Origin: Archilochus colubris | Lineage: Eukaryota > Chordata > Aves > Apodiformes > Trochilidae | Assembly (NCBI GenBank): GCA_023079485.1 | Contig: CM041090.1 | Coordinates: 37,536,874-37,600,873, forward strand | Length of the DNA stretch: 64,000 nt | Reading direction: 5' to 3' | Part shown: piece by piece, positions 52,784 to 64,000 of the stretch | Position numbering within the stretch: position 1 is the stretch's first letter | Layout: each line of letters opens with the position of its first letter | Translations under genes and position numbers: made by a program | The notes under the pieces: model-generated | Databases searched by the model: none | What the model was told of the DNA's origin: nothing | What the model saw: the letters and a program-made list of their open reading frames with translations, nothing else

Positions 52784-53695
52784 CTGTGCAAAACAAAATA
52801 GAAACCTAATTTAACATCAGAGAGAGAGTCTTCTTGCAGGTCATTTACAGAAGAGAGACACCAAATGACCAGATCCCCAGGGCAAAACTTCCCAGGAGCT
52901 TTATGGTTTAATTCAGCACAGGGGTGTGAGAATGTGACAGCACCACAAGGGCTGAGGCTGTTAACGTGGATGTTATTCCCAATATTCCACCTCACACTGG
53001 TTTCTGAAATATTTCACTTTATTACAACACACATCACACTTAGACTGATGCCAGTAGCCCACACCCTGTTATTATCTCTCCCACTTCATGCTGTTTTGAG
53101 ACATAATCTAAGTTTTTCTCCCCCTCTCTGCCTACTCCCTCACATGGATCACCCCACACCTCTGATGGCTTTTCTGTTCTCAGGCATTTTCTCTAACCTT
53201 TCAAGCAACTGTTTTATTGTGTTTATTGTTTGGGGCTTTTTGGGTTTTTTTATTGTAATCTCAAAGCTCCACTTGAGTTAATATCTGGATTCTTTCTCCA
53301 GATTCCCTGGGTTGCTTTTTTTGCCCCCTGAAATAATCACAGAAAGTTAGGGGTTGGAAGGGACCTTGAAACATCATTGAGTCCAACCCCCCTGCCAGAG
53401 CAGGGTCACCTAGAGTAGGTCACACAGGAACATCTATGCTTACAAGCAATGAACACTGCCCCATCCCCACACCCTCCCAATGCTTCCAAGCACACATCAC
53501 CTCTGGCCTTTCTGCAGAAGATGCCAGTTAGCACCACAAAGGTACCCTTGCTAAGCCTGGTGGCCAGGGGATCACATTGGTGTCCCACAGTGAAGTACAG
53601 AATAACTGATTCAAGGATCTGGGGTGTCATGCTGGTTCTCAAAAAAAGCAAAAGGTGTGGGAAGCTCCACACCACTGCATTGGAGCCATTCTTAC
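52784..53695 (-). other. PRKCH intron of 912 bp, with a CR1 tail
   Basis: Intron between the pseudosubstrate exon (donor gtaag) and the mini-exon (acceptor tgcacag). A CR1 3' fragment at 53337-53433 lies about 260 bp from the pseudosubstrate exon. Confidence 0.9.
53337..53433 (-). mobile_element. Short CR1 3' tail
   Basis: The plus strand reads tcacagaaagttaggggttg, then GAAGGGACCTTGAAACATCA and GTCCAACCCCCCTGCCAGAG, the reverse complement of a CR1 3' end. About 100 bp survive. Confidence 0.88.
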
Positions 53696-53846
53696 CAGAT
53701 GAACTCCCTGCAGTGGGAGCAGTAGGTGGGCTGTCTCAGGTAGGTAGCCATGAATTTGTGCCCATTCACCTGATGCACTCGCCTCCTCATCGCCCGCTGG
53801 CGCTTTCGAGTGAGGTTCTTAAAAATTCGATCCCTCTGGAGGGTCC
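53696..53846 (-). CDS. PRKCH: PRKCH exon: pseudosubstrate and first half of C1A
   Basis: A 151-nt exon with 2 nt of a split codon, 49 full codons and 2 nt of the next. It encodes [20 protein letters not shown] and continues to YCSHCREFI. The basic stretch [13 protein letters not shown] is the autoinhibitory pseudosubstrate; its Ala sits where a substrate would carry Ser/Thr (human A161), and in the inactive enzyme this segment occupies the catalytic cleft. The first C1A zinc ligands follow: His of HKFM, then the Cys pair of CSHC, in the H-X12-C-X2-C spacing. The acceptor is tttgcacag and the donor TG|gtaag. The first split codon ends in GG, so it would give Gly, Arg or Trp, where I recall Ala in human; the acceptor may have shifted or the residue changed. 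A 24-nt T tract lies just upstream in the transcript. Confidence 0.96.
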
Positions 53847-53858
53847 CTGTGCAAATGG

Positions 53859-53882
53859 AAAAAAAAAAAAAAAAAAAAAAAA
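53859..53882. repeat. A24 homopolymer next to PRKCH acceptor
   Basis: Twenty-four A on plus, read as a T24 pyrimidine tract 13-36 nt upstream of the pseudosubstrate exon on the transcript strand. Confidence 0.95.
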
Positions 53883-54580
53883 GAAACCCAAATCATTGAC
53901 ATGATTACACACAGATATTATTCCTGGTTTTCCCAGGCCAGGAAACGCTTTCAAAGGCCACGACTGCATTCCTGGTTTAGAAGTTGGGGGACCACGCTCC
54001 AGGATGAAGGAAGCATCTGGGCCAGGCAGCAGAGGCAGCTAATTGCAAAGGCTGCTTAGCTCAAAATTACATTCTTCACCTAGAAATAATCACCTCTTCC
54101 CATCGTCCTCTCAGCTCCTCTCCCATGTTGAGACTTGTCACTGACCCAGTAATTCACAAGCTGTAAACAGACCAGAAGCTCAAGGCCAGTAAGTTATTAT
54201 AACTCATTCCTTTTTGGGCAATAACTCCTCAAAACATGACTGTGTGCAAGCAACTGTCCAGCCATGCCCATACCTGCCAAGCCAGAGCAATGCCTTGCCC
54301 CAGGAACAGTGTTTATCCCCTTTCTCATGCTGCACTTCAGTATCACCACCTGTAAAAACTCTTCCTGTACTGGATGAAAAGGCACAGCCTAATTTTTCAA
54401 GGACTGTTGGCTGTTTGATGTGTGCTACTCTTAGCTTTCCTTAAAGAGCTCGGTTTCAAAAGGGAAGATAATATTTTCAGCTTCTGGGCAGCAAGGACAC
54501 AGGAACTGCTGGCATTCAACATTGTCTCAGACATCAGTTTAATTTTTTAGAAATTTTTTTTAACGAGTTTAGCTCAGCCA

Positions 54581-55546
54581 TGTGATGGGTTGGCCCTGGA
54601 TACCAGCTGCCCACCAAAGTCACTCTATCACTCCCCTCCTAACTGGTCAGGGAACAAAAAATACAATGAAAATCTGATGTGTCAAGATAGGGACAGGGAG
54701 ATCACTCACCAGTTGCCACCACTGGCAAAACAGACTTGACTTAGAGAAATTATTGTAATTTATTACCAATCAAATCAAAGTAGGATAATGAGAAATAAAA
54801 ACAAATACCAAAAGCACCTTCCCTCCATCCCTCCCTTCTTCCTGGACTCAATTTCAATCCCCAGTTGTCCACCTCCTGCCTGCAGCAGCACAGGGAAAAC
54901 AGAATGGGGGTTGTGCCTGGTTCATCACACGTTGCCTCTGCCACTCCTTCCTCCCCAGGAGGACACCTCACACTCTCCCCCTGCTCCAGCATGAGGTCCC
55001 TCCCACCATAGCCAATCCTTCATAAACTTCTTCAATGTGAGACCCTCCCACAGGCTTAAGTTCTTCATGAACAGCTTCAATATGTGTCCCTTCCATGGAG
55101 TGGAATCTCTTCACGAAGAGATTGCTTCAGCACGGGTCCCTTGCAGGGTCACAAGTTCCTCCTGTAGCTGTTCCACAGGCTGCAGATCCATATCTGCCAC
55201 ACTGATAACCTCCATGGGGCTGTTGGGGACAACCTGCCTCACCATGGTCTGCAGGAGAATCTCAGCTCCAGCCCACCTCCTCCCCTTCCATCTTCACTGA
55301 CTTTGGTCTGCAGAGTTCTTTGTCTCACAGATTCCCACTCCACTCTTCTGTGCCTACAGCTGTAGGGTTTTTCCTCCCTTCTTACCTTACAGAGGTGCTG
55401 CTGTCACCATCACTGATAGGCTCAGCTTTGGCCAGCAGCAGGTCCACCTTGGGAGCTCTGTCGGACCCAAGGGAAGCTTCCAGCATCTTCTCACTGTAGC
55501 CCTCCCCCAACTACCAAAACCTTGCCACACAAACCAAACTGAAACC
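54581..55546 (-). mobile_element. ERV-type solo LTR, avian family
   Basis: About 0.96 kb recognised from memory as a bird LTR. On the minus strand it opens near TTTGTGTGGCAAGGTTTTGG, passes GGGCTACAGTGAGAAGATGC and GGAAGCTTCCCTTGGG, contains an internal array of diverged units of about 45-50 bp (55000-55290), has an AATAAA signal (in the reverse of aatttattacc at 54751) and ends ...GGGCCAACCCATCACA at 54581, giving a terminal CA. No internal retroviral genes lie beside it, so it appears to be a solo LTR. I found no convincing target-site duplication, and the ERV class is not determined. Confidence 0.75.
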
Positions 55547-58500
55547 ATAGAACAATTCCCTACCAAAGTTCAATTTACACAAAACAAGTCACTGACACAA
55601 GGCAGAGCACAGCTCTAGATCAGGAGAGCCATTCCCTTACAGCAGCAGGCATCTGACCTGCAGACTACAGCTGGTCCTCAGGGTCCTTGCACAGACCAGG
55701 TCAGACACAGCTGAGCTTCCCAGATCAAAGCCACATCTGGGGCACACTTGGCTCAGAAGAAAGAACTGTAATTTGCTGGTTTCAAGCTAGTTGCTTTGCA
55801 AACTGAAGCCCTGACAACACATGCATTCTGGGGACGCAGTCTGCTCGAGGTGATCGTGCACCAGTGTCCCTACTCAGGACTCATTTTAGGCATGGACTGG
55901 ATGCAAAACAAATTCCAGCTTCTGCCAAACCCTTTGCACAGATGCACACAGGAAGGGACAAGAGGTCTGTAAACTTCCCACCCATCAGATCACTCCAGAG
56001 CAGTGGGCTGGCAGCAGTACCCAAACACAGCTGTTACCACACAGCTTCATTTACCCAGAAAAAAAAAAAAAAAAAAGGCAGAGCATTTCCCTGCTTTCAA
56101 CTAGCTTTGCTGCTTAACCACTGGGGGATCAAGGAAAAAAAAAAAGCTGTCAACCTGATCAAGGCTTGAAATGCAAGAGTCCCACATCACAGCAGTACTT
56201 CCCAGTCCTCTTTGTAGAAGTGGAGATAAGGAAAACCACCCTGTCAGTACTGAACCCAGCCACTTCAAAGGGCCTGAGCCACACAATGTATTTTTCCCAG
56301 TATTCTTGCCACACAGGTTTAGAAGCAAAGCAAGCCATAAAGCTGGAGGAGTTTGGGGTTGTTTTTTTTGCTGTGTTCTCCCAGCCACTTATGCATGTGT
56401 CCAATTCAGGCACTAATGGAAACCTCCTATCCAATGGCATAACCGAGACATGGAGCATGGCTTGACTTCAAGACAGCTTGCAGTTATTTTTAATATGGAA
56501 GCACATGCTACAAATTAAGATTTTCCCATTAAAACATAAAAAAGGGTGTGGGGCGGCTCATCTTAAACATCTTAAACACTTAATAGAAACTTGCTTTCTC
56601 GCTGCAGAGCTTCAAGCAGCTGAGCACAGAGAGGCTGGTGCAGAAAAGCACCTTTTAGGAAAGTGCTTGAACATGTCCTTAATCCTCCCTGAAACCAGCT
56701 GGACCCAAAAGACCACAGCAATTGCCAGTCTGAATCAGAACATCAGTCCATCTAGTTCAGCACCCTGCCCCTGCCAGTGGGCAACCAGTAACACATGACA
56801 GCAAGATGGAGGAACCCTGCAGATGGGAGATAATTAGCTTCTTTCCCCCACACAAGATGTTATTTTGATCTCCAGAAGTAAGAACTGATGTGCAGTGGTT
56901 TAAAATCCTTTCCAAAGCTTTAATCATCATTGCACAGTTCCAGTAGACTTGTTACCCACCATAGCAAGCATGGCTGAGAAGAACTCCAAGAGGTCAAGCA
57001 GTTCACCTCTTTTCCCAAAAGAAAGATCAAGAGTCAGATGCTTCATTGAGCCCAAGCCTCCTGCAGCTTCATGGGAGAATTGAAAAAATGATGTTTTTAG
57101 AAAATCCATAAAATTCAAGAGAACATCTCCTTGATCTAGGTTTAAGCATATGCTTAAATGTTTTTCTGGATCAGGGCCAGAAAACATAGTTGACAAAATG
57201 TTTTGATGTTCAGCACGCATAGGAGGATTTCCAAGGCACAGAAAGGGAAGAACAGGGTTTGTGAGTGGGTGGTGAACACTTCAGAGCATCACCTAAAGAA
57301 GAAGCCCAGTCACCAGCTTGCTCCATAACAGCTGCTCCATTTGAAGCCCAACAGCTGATGCCCTTTAAGTTCATGCACTCACATTTACCAGAGTTTAAGA
57401 GAATATGTTCCCAGTTTAGCTCACATCACTTCTGATTGCTACAGTTCCCCTCAAGGATCAGCATGGAGCAATTGCCCCCCTGGTGCTCTCCAGGCAGCCC
57501 ACACACCACCAAGAGCAAACCAGCCTCATGTATTAAGAACAGGGGACATTTGAGGGTGGCCCACAAAGCCACCAAGTGGGACACTGTGGTACAGCCCTGT
57601 GGTCTGTCCAGCTTTGTGGATGTTACAATTTTAAAATGGCTCAGGAATACCAAAAAAAACCCAACAGGCACTTAGTTTTTCCTGGGCAGCCTGGGGAATG
57701 CCCACACTGCTGGATCACATCATCCACATCCAGCCTTGAGCCTTCTCCTCTCAGCTGTGCTTAGCCTCCACCTCCTGTTCTCCAGACACCAATACCTCCT
57801 TTGACAGCTTCCATCTTACAGATCTGCTTTCCTTTAAAACACATGCCACAAGTTTGTCTTTTTTGTTGTTTTAAAAGCAATATTCACATTTAAAACATTC
57901 CTCACATTCCACTTGTTCCCACAGTACTTGGGTGCATTTTCCTGCTAGTTTCTCCAGATGCTGCACATCCTCTAGGTGATCCTCACCCATGTTTATACTC
58001 ACCTCATTACATTACAGCAAACCTAAGCATGACTAAGCAGAAGACTGCATTACTTTTCACAAGCAATCAGCTCTTTTGGGTACTGCTCTTCCCACTTCCT
58101 GATGCCTTATTGAGCAAAATGAGGAGGGAGGACACACTACAACTTCAGCCACACCTTTTGAGACCAGGCATAGCTGCAGGTGATCACCTACCACGTGCTC
58201 TGGTGGATCTCCATATATAACCACATCCCACAGAACAAATCTCTCTTTCAGAAAACTTGGGCACTCACCCATCCCACGCATCCCACCACGGGACAGGCAA
58301 GTTCAAGCCTCCACCAAGGTGCAAGTGATCTTAGATACTGGAATATAAAGCTCCCAAAACCACCTTCCTCCCAAACACTGAGATGGCAAATCCTCAGCTC
58401 ACACCCACAACATCTCCAGATCAGCTTCCAGCACCACTGAGAGAGAGGTTGAATGCAGAAACCATCAGCACAGTGCTGGTGGACAGGGTGGCCAACACAG

Positions 58501-59172
58501 CAGCCTGTTGTGCCTCTCACCTTTAGAGTCAGAGGATGTAAAGACATTACAGACATTTTCCCACTCGTGTTCTGTGTTCTGTGCTCTGGTTGAGAGCATT
58601 TGACAAAACTGCAGCTCTAGACCACTTGAGGAGACCCAGAATTTTAAAAGCCTCTAATTTCTGGGTAAAGCAACAACCACCATGAATGGTTCAGATGTCC
58701 AAATACTGCTATAAAAACAGCCAAGTAATTGCTCAGTGAAGGGAGTTGTCCACATCCATGGTTAAATTTGGACGTCTGTAACTATGGGGTATTTACTTTG
58801 CCTGGCTATGTACAAAACTAACTATAAAGTTCAATACTAAAAAGCCTCTTCCCCTTTTGTCCTCTCTACTCATGCCTAACACGTGTTTATGGCAGTGGAA
58901 ATTATGCAGGCAGAGGGAGAGAAGAATAAATAACCCACCAAGTCATCTGAGGACATCTGCAGGCACTACCACACCACTCACTGCCCCTGAGCTTACCTGA
59001 TCCTGCCTTTTCTGGCAAAAGATTTTCCCCCATCCTCTCCCCCCTGTTTTTAATTCCAGGGGGTAAAGGAAGTCCTTACAGTGGTGAAGTAACTACAGCA
59101 GGGAGACAAGGGGAAGAACTGCAGGATGAAGTTCTGTGTAGGTAACTACCTGTGTCATGCAGTTCACAGTAT

Positions 59173-59415
59173 TATAGATTCATAGATTAGTTTGGGTTTG
59201 AAGGGACCTCTAAAGGTCACCCAGTCCAATCTCCCTGCAATAAGCAACTAGATCAGGTTGCTCAGAGCCTCACCTTGAATATCTCCAGGGATGAGGCCTT
59301 AAGTACCTCCCTGTTCCTTTTTTTCCACTACCCTCATGGCAAAGAACTTTTTCCCAACATCCAGTCTAAATTTATTCTTCTCTAAATGGCAAAGCTAAAG
59401 CCTGTCAGGTCTCAC
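59173..59415 (-). mobile_element. CR1 LINE 3' fragment
   Basis: The plus strand has TATAGATTCATAGATTAGTT, GAAGGGACCTCTAAAGGTCA, CAGTCCAATCTCCCTGCAAT and CAAAGAACTTTTTCCCAACA, matching a CR1 3' region in reverse. The right boundary is approximate. Confidence 0.87.
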
Positions 59416-60763
59416 CTATTGGAAATCAATCTCACCATCACATTATCAGCTGCTGCTGTAACACTGGCATGGCAAAGGTCTTCTGGGTACATCCTAACAT
59501 GTGACAGTTTCTAGTGTTATGCTCCCATAGACAGATTGATGGGATTTTTTATTTGAAAGAAATAAAGATATTCAAAATAGCAAAGTAAATAGCCTTAAAC
59601 AACAATGCTAATGGATTAAAACTTAATTAAACCTTTTTCTTTAATTAGCAGGATCCCATTGCACTGAGTGATAGAAGAGTGCAGAGCAGAGATCAAGCAC
59701 TGACCTTTAATTAGACTGAGACTGACAGCCCTCACCTCTTGCAAGCACCACAGCACTAAACAATTACTTCAAATCAGGGTAAATGCTCATCTAAGCCCAT
59801 GCCCTAATAGTGAGTAGTAGTGAGTGTTTGGGGAAAAGAAAATATAAAAGAAATCAAGTAAACAGGTGGGGGAGGGGAGTACACACATCCACACATCTCC
59901 AGGCATTAATGTGGAGGTGTTCTCTCAGTATTTACCTAACAGTGTTCTTCCTCACATCTACTGAATATAAACATTGGTTAAACCAAGACAAACCAAGATG
60001 TTTATTTTCCAAGCTGGAAAACACATATCTTATGGAAAAAAATCCCTTTACAAAGGCTTGGTATCTTTTAACCAATGGTTTTATCATTATAATCCTATTC
60101 ATGATCAAAGCCATGGGAAGCCTTGCTAATTAAAACATTATAAACACAACAGAGAGTTGAAGAGAGGCTGACAGCCCATCTCTGAAAAGAGAATTTAAAG
60201 GCTATGACCCAAAGTGGTATTTCCATTGCTGACTGTTCTGCTTCACTAGTACTAGCACTGCAGGGTGAAAACCTCTCCTTTCCTTACTACTGCAAAGCTT
60301 TAGATCCAGTTCCCCTTAAAAGTGACTTGAACGTGTGATTTGGCCAGCTGGAAAACAGTCACATCTGCAGAGATCATATTAACTACACAGGGTTTCTTCT
60401 CCACTTTATGTCCATCAAAGCTCCTGTCCTGCTGCTGTTTCTGCCAGTTGGCACGTGAAACCAGACTGGTCCAAATCCCAGGAGAGGCTCATTGCAAAGC
60501 AAACATGTGGCACATCAAACACTGGGATTATGTTTGATCCAGCTGCCATTTCCCCCTCTGAAACTGGATAAGGTTTTGTCAAAGACCAGAGAAAAAGCCA
60601 GCTAGTGCAGGCAGAACTATCTTGTCTTCTATTAGGACTTCACAGAAAACGCATCTTAATTCATCTTTTAGATGGTAATTCATCTTTTTAGATGCTCACC
60701 CAGAAATATTGCCTGGAAGAACAAGAAGGAACAATGATGCTCTGAATCAAAAGCAGAGAGAGA

Positions 60764-60889
60764 ATCAAGGTCAGGTTGGATGGGGCCTTAAGCAACCTGA
60801 TGGGAGGTATCCTTGCCCATGCAGGGAGGTTGGAACTAGAGGATCTTTAAGGTCCCTTGCAGCCCAAACCAGTCTGTGATTTTATGATT
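60764..60889 (+). mobile_element. CR1 LINE 3' fragment
   Basis: Contains CAAGGTCAGGTTGGATGGGG, GGGAGGTATCCTTGCCCATG, GGTTGGAACTAGAGGATCTT and AAGGTCCCTTGCAGCCCAAA with a tgtgattttatga end, followed by an A run. This is the common CR1 3' end in sense orientation. Confidence 0.88.
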
Positions 60890-63800
60890 AAAAAAAAAAG
60901 AGTTTTCCCACTGATGAGTAGGAAACAGCATTATTTGCAATGTTGGAAATGCAAAACAGCACTGCACTGAATCACACAGAACTCTGCACACAAGGCAAGG
61001 TCTCTGTTTCTAGTCCAAGCCTAGGACATAAGCTCATCCCAGTGATAAGCAGCACTGAAACACTGAAGCTGAACAATGATGAGTGTGCAGCAGTGACATC
61101 AGGACCAATGAAGTCCACTCAACAGTTATTAGTGAGCATGACAGTGCTCATGCTATTGCTACATCATAGACTTATTTCTAGAAATACACAATGACATCAA
61201 AGCTCTGGTGGCACCAGTAGGTGAGGAAGAAACACAAAGCCAAGTGGAACAGGCTTGACATTTCCCAGGCTTACCAGCTACAGCTCTGCTCCATCTGTCC
61301 CTGCTAACCTCACTGTTCATCTCTCCAGGGGTTATCCAGGATCAAGGACCTTTTAGGGAGGTTCAGTTTGCAGAGACTCTTGCACTTGGATGTGGCAGTG
61401 CAGGGACAAAGGGAGATCTCTGAAGAGATGGAGTGACCAGAATGTGGCTGTTGGGGACCATCCACAACTGCAGGAGGGCTGCAAAGGGGATGGTAGAGCC
61501 TGGTACTAGGGCTGAAGGAAGAATAGTGGCTTTTTATCTGTTTGCATAAGTTCTGTGAGAACATGAGAGAGGAGGAAGAAGGCAGCTTGAGAAACTCTGC
61601 TACCACTTCGAGTCTACCAACCAGTTATGAGTACTATACAGATTATTTTGCATAGAGTTTTAATCATGATTACCATACAGCTTTTCAGACATGCATGGGG
61701 CAGTTCAAAAACACTATTCCCCACATTTGCTTTTACAAGTTATTTCTGGGAAAATTGATTCAGACATCTGTCTGTGGATGCTGACATGAAGCAAGGCACT
61801 GCAGTGTGTTATGCAGGGCTGAAAAATATGATTGGAAAAGTCTTTCCATTAATTTCTGCAGAGAGTAACAACAAACTGAGCAAATGGGATACCGAGGATA
61901 ACAAAAGATTACAGCAAACACAGGCAAACCCTTGCCATAACAGACCAGGCTCTCTGGGATTGCTGCTTGACATCCCACTTGTGCTTTTCCAGCCACAGGA
62001 TGCAGAAAAGCTGCTGGCTGCCAAGCAGAATGTGTCTGAAGGGGACAGCCACTTCCCCTTCCCTCCTCTTTCCAGTCATATCATTGTGAGAGGAGGAAGG
62101 GGACAGCCCCATTTTTCACCCTGTGCTTAATTCTCTGCCAAAGGGAAGAATGATTTTACCAGCACTCCACTTTATCATTCCATCTCTGCAAGTTTTACAT
62201 TAATTCAGAGATGGCAACCTCATGATACTTCTGTTTCAAAGAGAGTCCAGGCTGGAGTGATAATAGCAAAGAACTGTCTCAGCTTGCACAAAGAGGAGAT
62301 GCCAGGAGAGAAGGAATTTATTTCACATTAGAGGAGGGAACTGAGGGAGAGAGCAGAAACCTGAGCGCTACAGAGCCCCAGGCAGGCACTGCATCTGCAC
62401 AGCCAGCTCATATCTGCCCTTGCACCCAGCAGGAGCCAGAGAGTACCCACAAAGTTTGTAAAAATAAGATAAATTACCCAGGTTGTAACCAGTGAGATGA
62501 CACATATGCACTTCACTCATGTTGTAGCAGGAGATGCCCAAGAAGACAGCCCAGACCCACTGCTCTCTTCCCTGATGGAGTCACTTCTCTACTCCTCAGA
62601 CCTCACAGCACAACTCCATCTGCAGCCACTCCATAACCCAGTCCTGTCACATTGATCTGGGGTCAGAGCACACAACAAATAAACAAGAAAAACTGTATTA
62701 TTAAAAACATAAGTCTGACCCACACGAGCAGTGAGGCACTGGCAGCAATACCAACCTCTCCTCTTTACCTTCAGGCAGAAAGGCACGATCTGCTTGCAGC
62801 CTTAATTTTATCATAAGATGGGGTCAATCTTCTTCATTACTCTAAGATGTGCAAATAATACTACTACCTCATACTTCTTACTGCATTGCTCATTAAGGCC
62901 TTAATAAACTGATCCCTCTCCCTCCTCCCATAGCTAATTATAATCATTATTATTTCCCTGTGCTTAGGCAAGTGAATTTCCATTGTAAAACCTCCTGTTA
63001 GTCCTTCCCACCTATTAAACTCGAGAGAAAAATGTTGAGATGTGATTTATTAGGGAAGGAGACCCTCTGAGCACATTATTCATTAAAAACAGGAAAATAA
63101 AACTAACAAAGCAACTTTGATCTTTTTCCACGATTAATTCACACACCAGAAGCCCTCGAAAGTTTTAGAAGATTTCAAACTACACCAGCTCCAGAGCAGA
63201 AGTAGAACCAGCAGACTGACAGCATTTAAAGCATCAAAGCTACCAGCACCTGCAAAATCCTAGAGAAGAACAGAACTGGCAGGCTGGGCAAAGAGCAGGG
63301 AGATCATGAACCTTCTTCTGCTCCCACTGCCTCGGGGCTCATGCATGTTAACACCATCAGCAACCCCCACGATGCTCCGTAGGTGGCTCTGTAGTAGGGA
63401 TCACAACATGCTATTAGGAGGCCCTACCCACACAGGGAAGCACAAGCTCCAAGTTAAATCTATTTTTAACCAGGTGAAGCTTAAAGCTATTTTAAAATAA
63501 TGGATGCTCTGGGGACATCCTTCTTTGGATGGGGCTATGTGGCCAGCTTCAGAATTAAAATCATCTGCTCTGGTATTAAAACAAGGTTGTCCACACAAGG
63601 TCCACACTCAACTAAATCTGCTTCAAATTCATACCTTTATGTTTAAGCAGTATAATTTCTCCAGAGGCACTGGCTTAACACCTGCCTCAAAGAAGGAGCA
63701 TCAAGACAATATTCCTTATGCAACATGAGACAAAATACACAAAGAAACCAGAATCAACAGAAAACCAGTTGATATGGGATTATCAAGCAGCTTGCATCCT

Positions 63801-64000
63801 GATGGACCCACAGTTTTGTAGCAGTTTCACAAATGGCAACTGTGTCCCATGGCAGCCATCCCCAGGACAAAACCTCAAGCCATCCTCAGCAGGGGCACTG
63901 AACCTGGCAGTGAGGAAACAAACACTAACCCAAAGCACAACTGGAAAGTGGCCAGGAACAAATTGATTGGGAGAGCTAATTAAACAGGACTAGTTAAACC

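Larger units (their letters stand above)
53847..64000 (-). other. PRKCH intron, upstream part (incomplete)
   Basis: At least 10,154 bp of intron 5' of the pseudosubstrate exon. It contains an ERV-type LTR (54581-55546), two CR1 fragments (59173, 60764), A runs and two AT-rich homeobox-motif-dense stretches (about 59535-59800 and 62870-63130). I looked for the C2-domain exon, whose family text includes GYDHFVAN and WVDLEPEGK, on the minus strand and did not find it, so it should lie further right. Confidence 0.82.

Noticed and set aside
52354..52995. Open frame of 213 codons on minus
   Set aside because: It only reads through the genuine 35-nt PRKCH mini-exon into both introns; the splice sites and phase show that just 52749-52783 is coding.
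53847..64000. PRKCH C2-domain exons
   Set aside because: Searched for on the minus strand by family text and not found; presumed beyond the window.

Overview
The window is vertebrate, and almost certainly avian, nuclear DNA. It is AT-leaning and intron-rich, with many CR1 LINE fragments on both strands, an ERV-type LTR of a kind common in bird genomes, and an ancient MIR-like SINE. There is no prokaryotic organisation and no sign of an operon, CRISPR array or integron. I cannot name the species from sequence alone.

One gene is supported: PRKCH, protein kinase C eta, a novel (calcium-independent, diacylglycerol-dependent) PKC. It lies on the minus strand. Ten coding exons, 1,334 nt in all, join in frame with consensus AG/GT borders and correspond to about residues 144-587 of the 683-residue human protein (recalled numbering). 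In transcript order, right to left, they encode: the pseudosubstrate and start of C1A (53696-53846); a 35-nt C1A mini-exon (52749-52783); the end of C1A (51202-51290); C1B (49468-49597 and 48428-48555); the V3 hinge and glycine loop (46502-46645); the kinase N-lobe (45673-45846); the hinge to the catalytic Arg (31961-32115); the catalytic and activation loops (3352-3490); and the C-lobe (2208-2396). The exons for the N-terminal C2 domain should lie beyond 64000, and those for the end of the kinase domain, the AGC C-tail and the 3' UTR beyond position 1. I found neither in the window.

The rest is intron: two large ones (28,470 and 13,557 bp), seven of 655-1,782 bp, and parts of two flanking introns. 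They hold about nine CR1 fragments, one LTR of about 0.96 kb, MIR-like sequence, simple repeats, a 322-bp purine tract and several AT-rich stretches that look like conserved non-coding DNA. I see no nested protein-coding gene, tRNA or rRNA.

The most unusual structure is a 225-bp near-perfect palindrome (29122-29346). It has two 99-bp arms with two mismatches, a 27-bp spacer, TG...CA ends and a flanking 6-bp direct repeat, so it looks like an inserted fold-back element in the largest intron. Other points of note are related CR1 copies in opposite orientation on either side of the 155-nt catalytic exon, and a methionine at the position of the human PRKCH V374I variant. I found no new multi-gene system.
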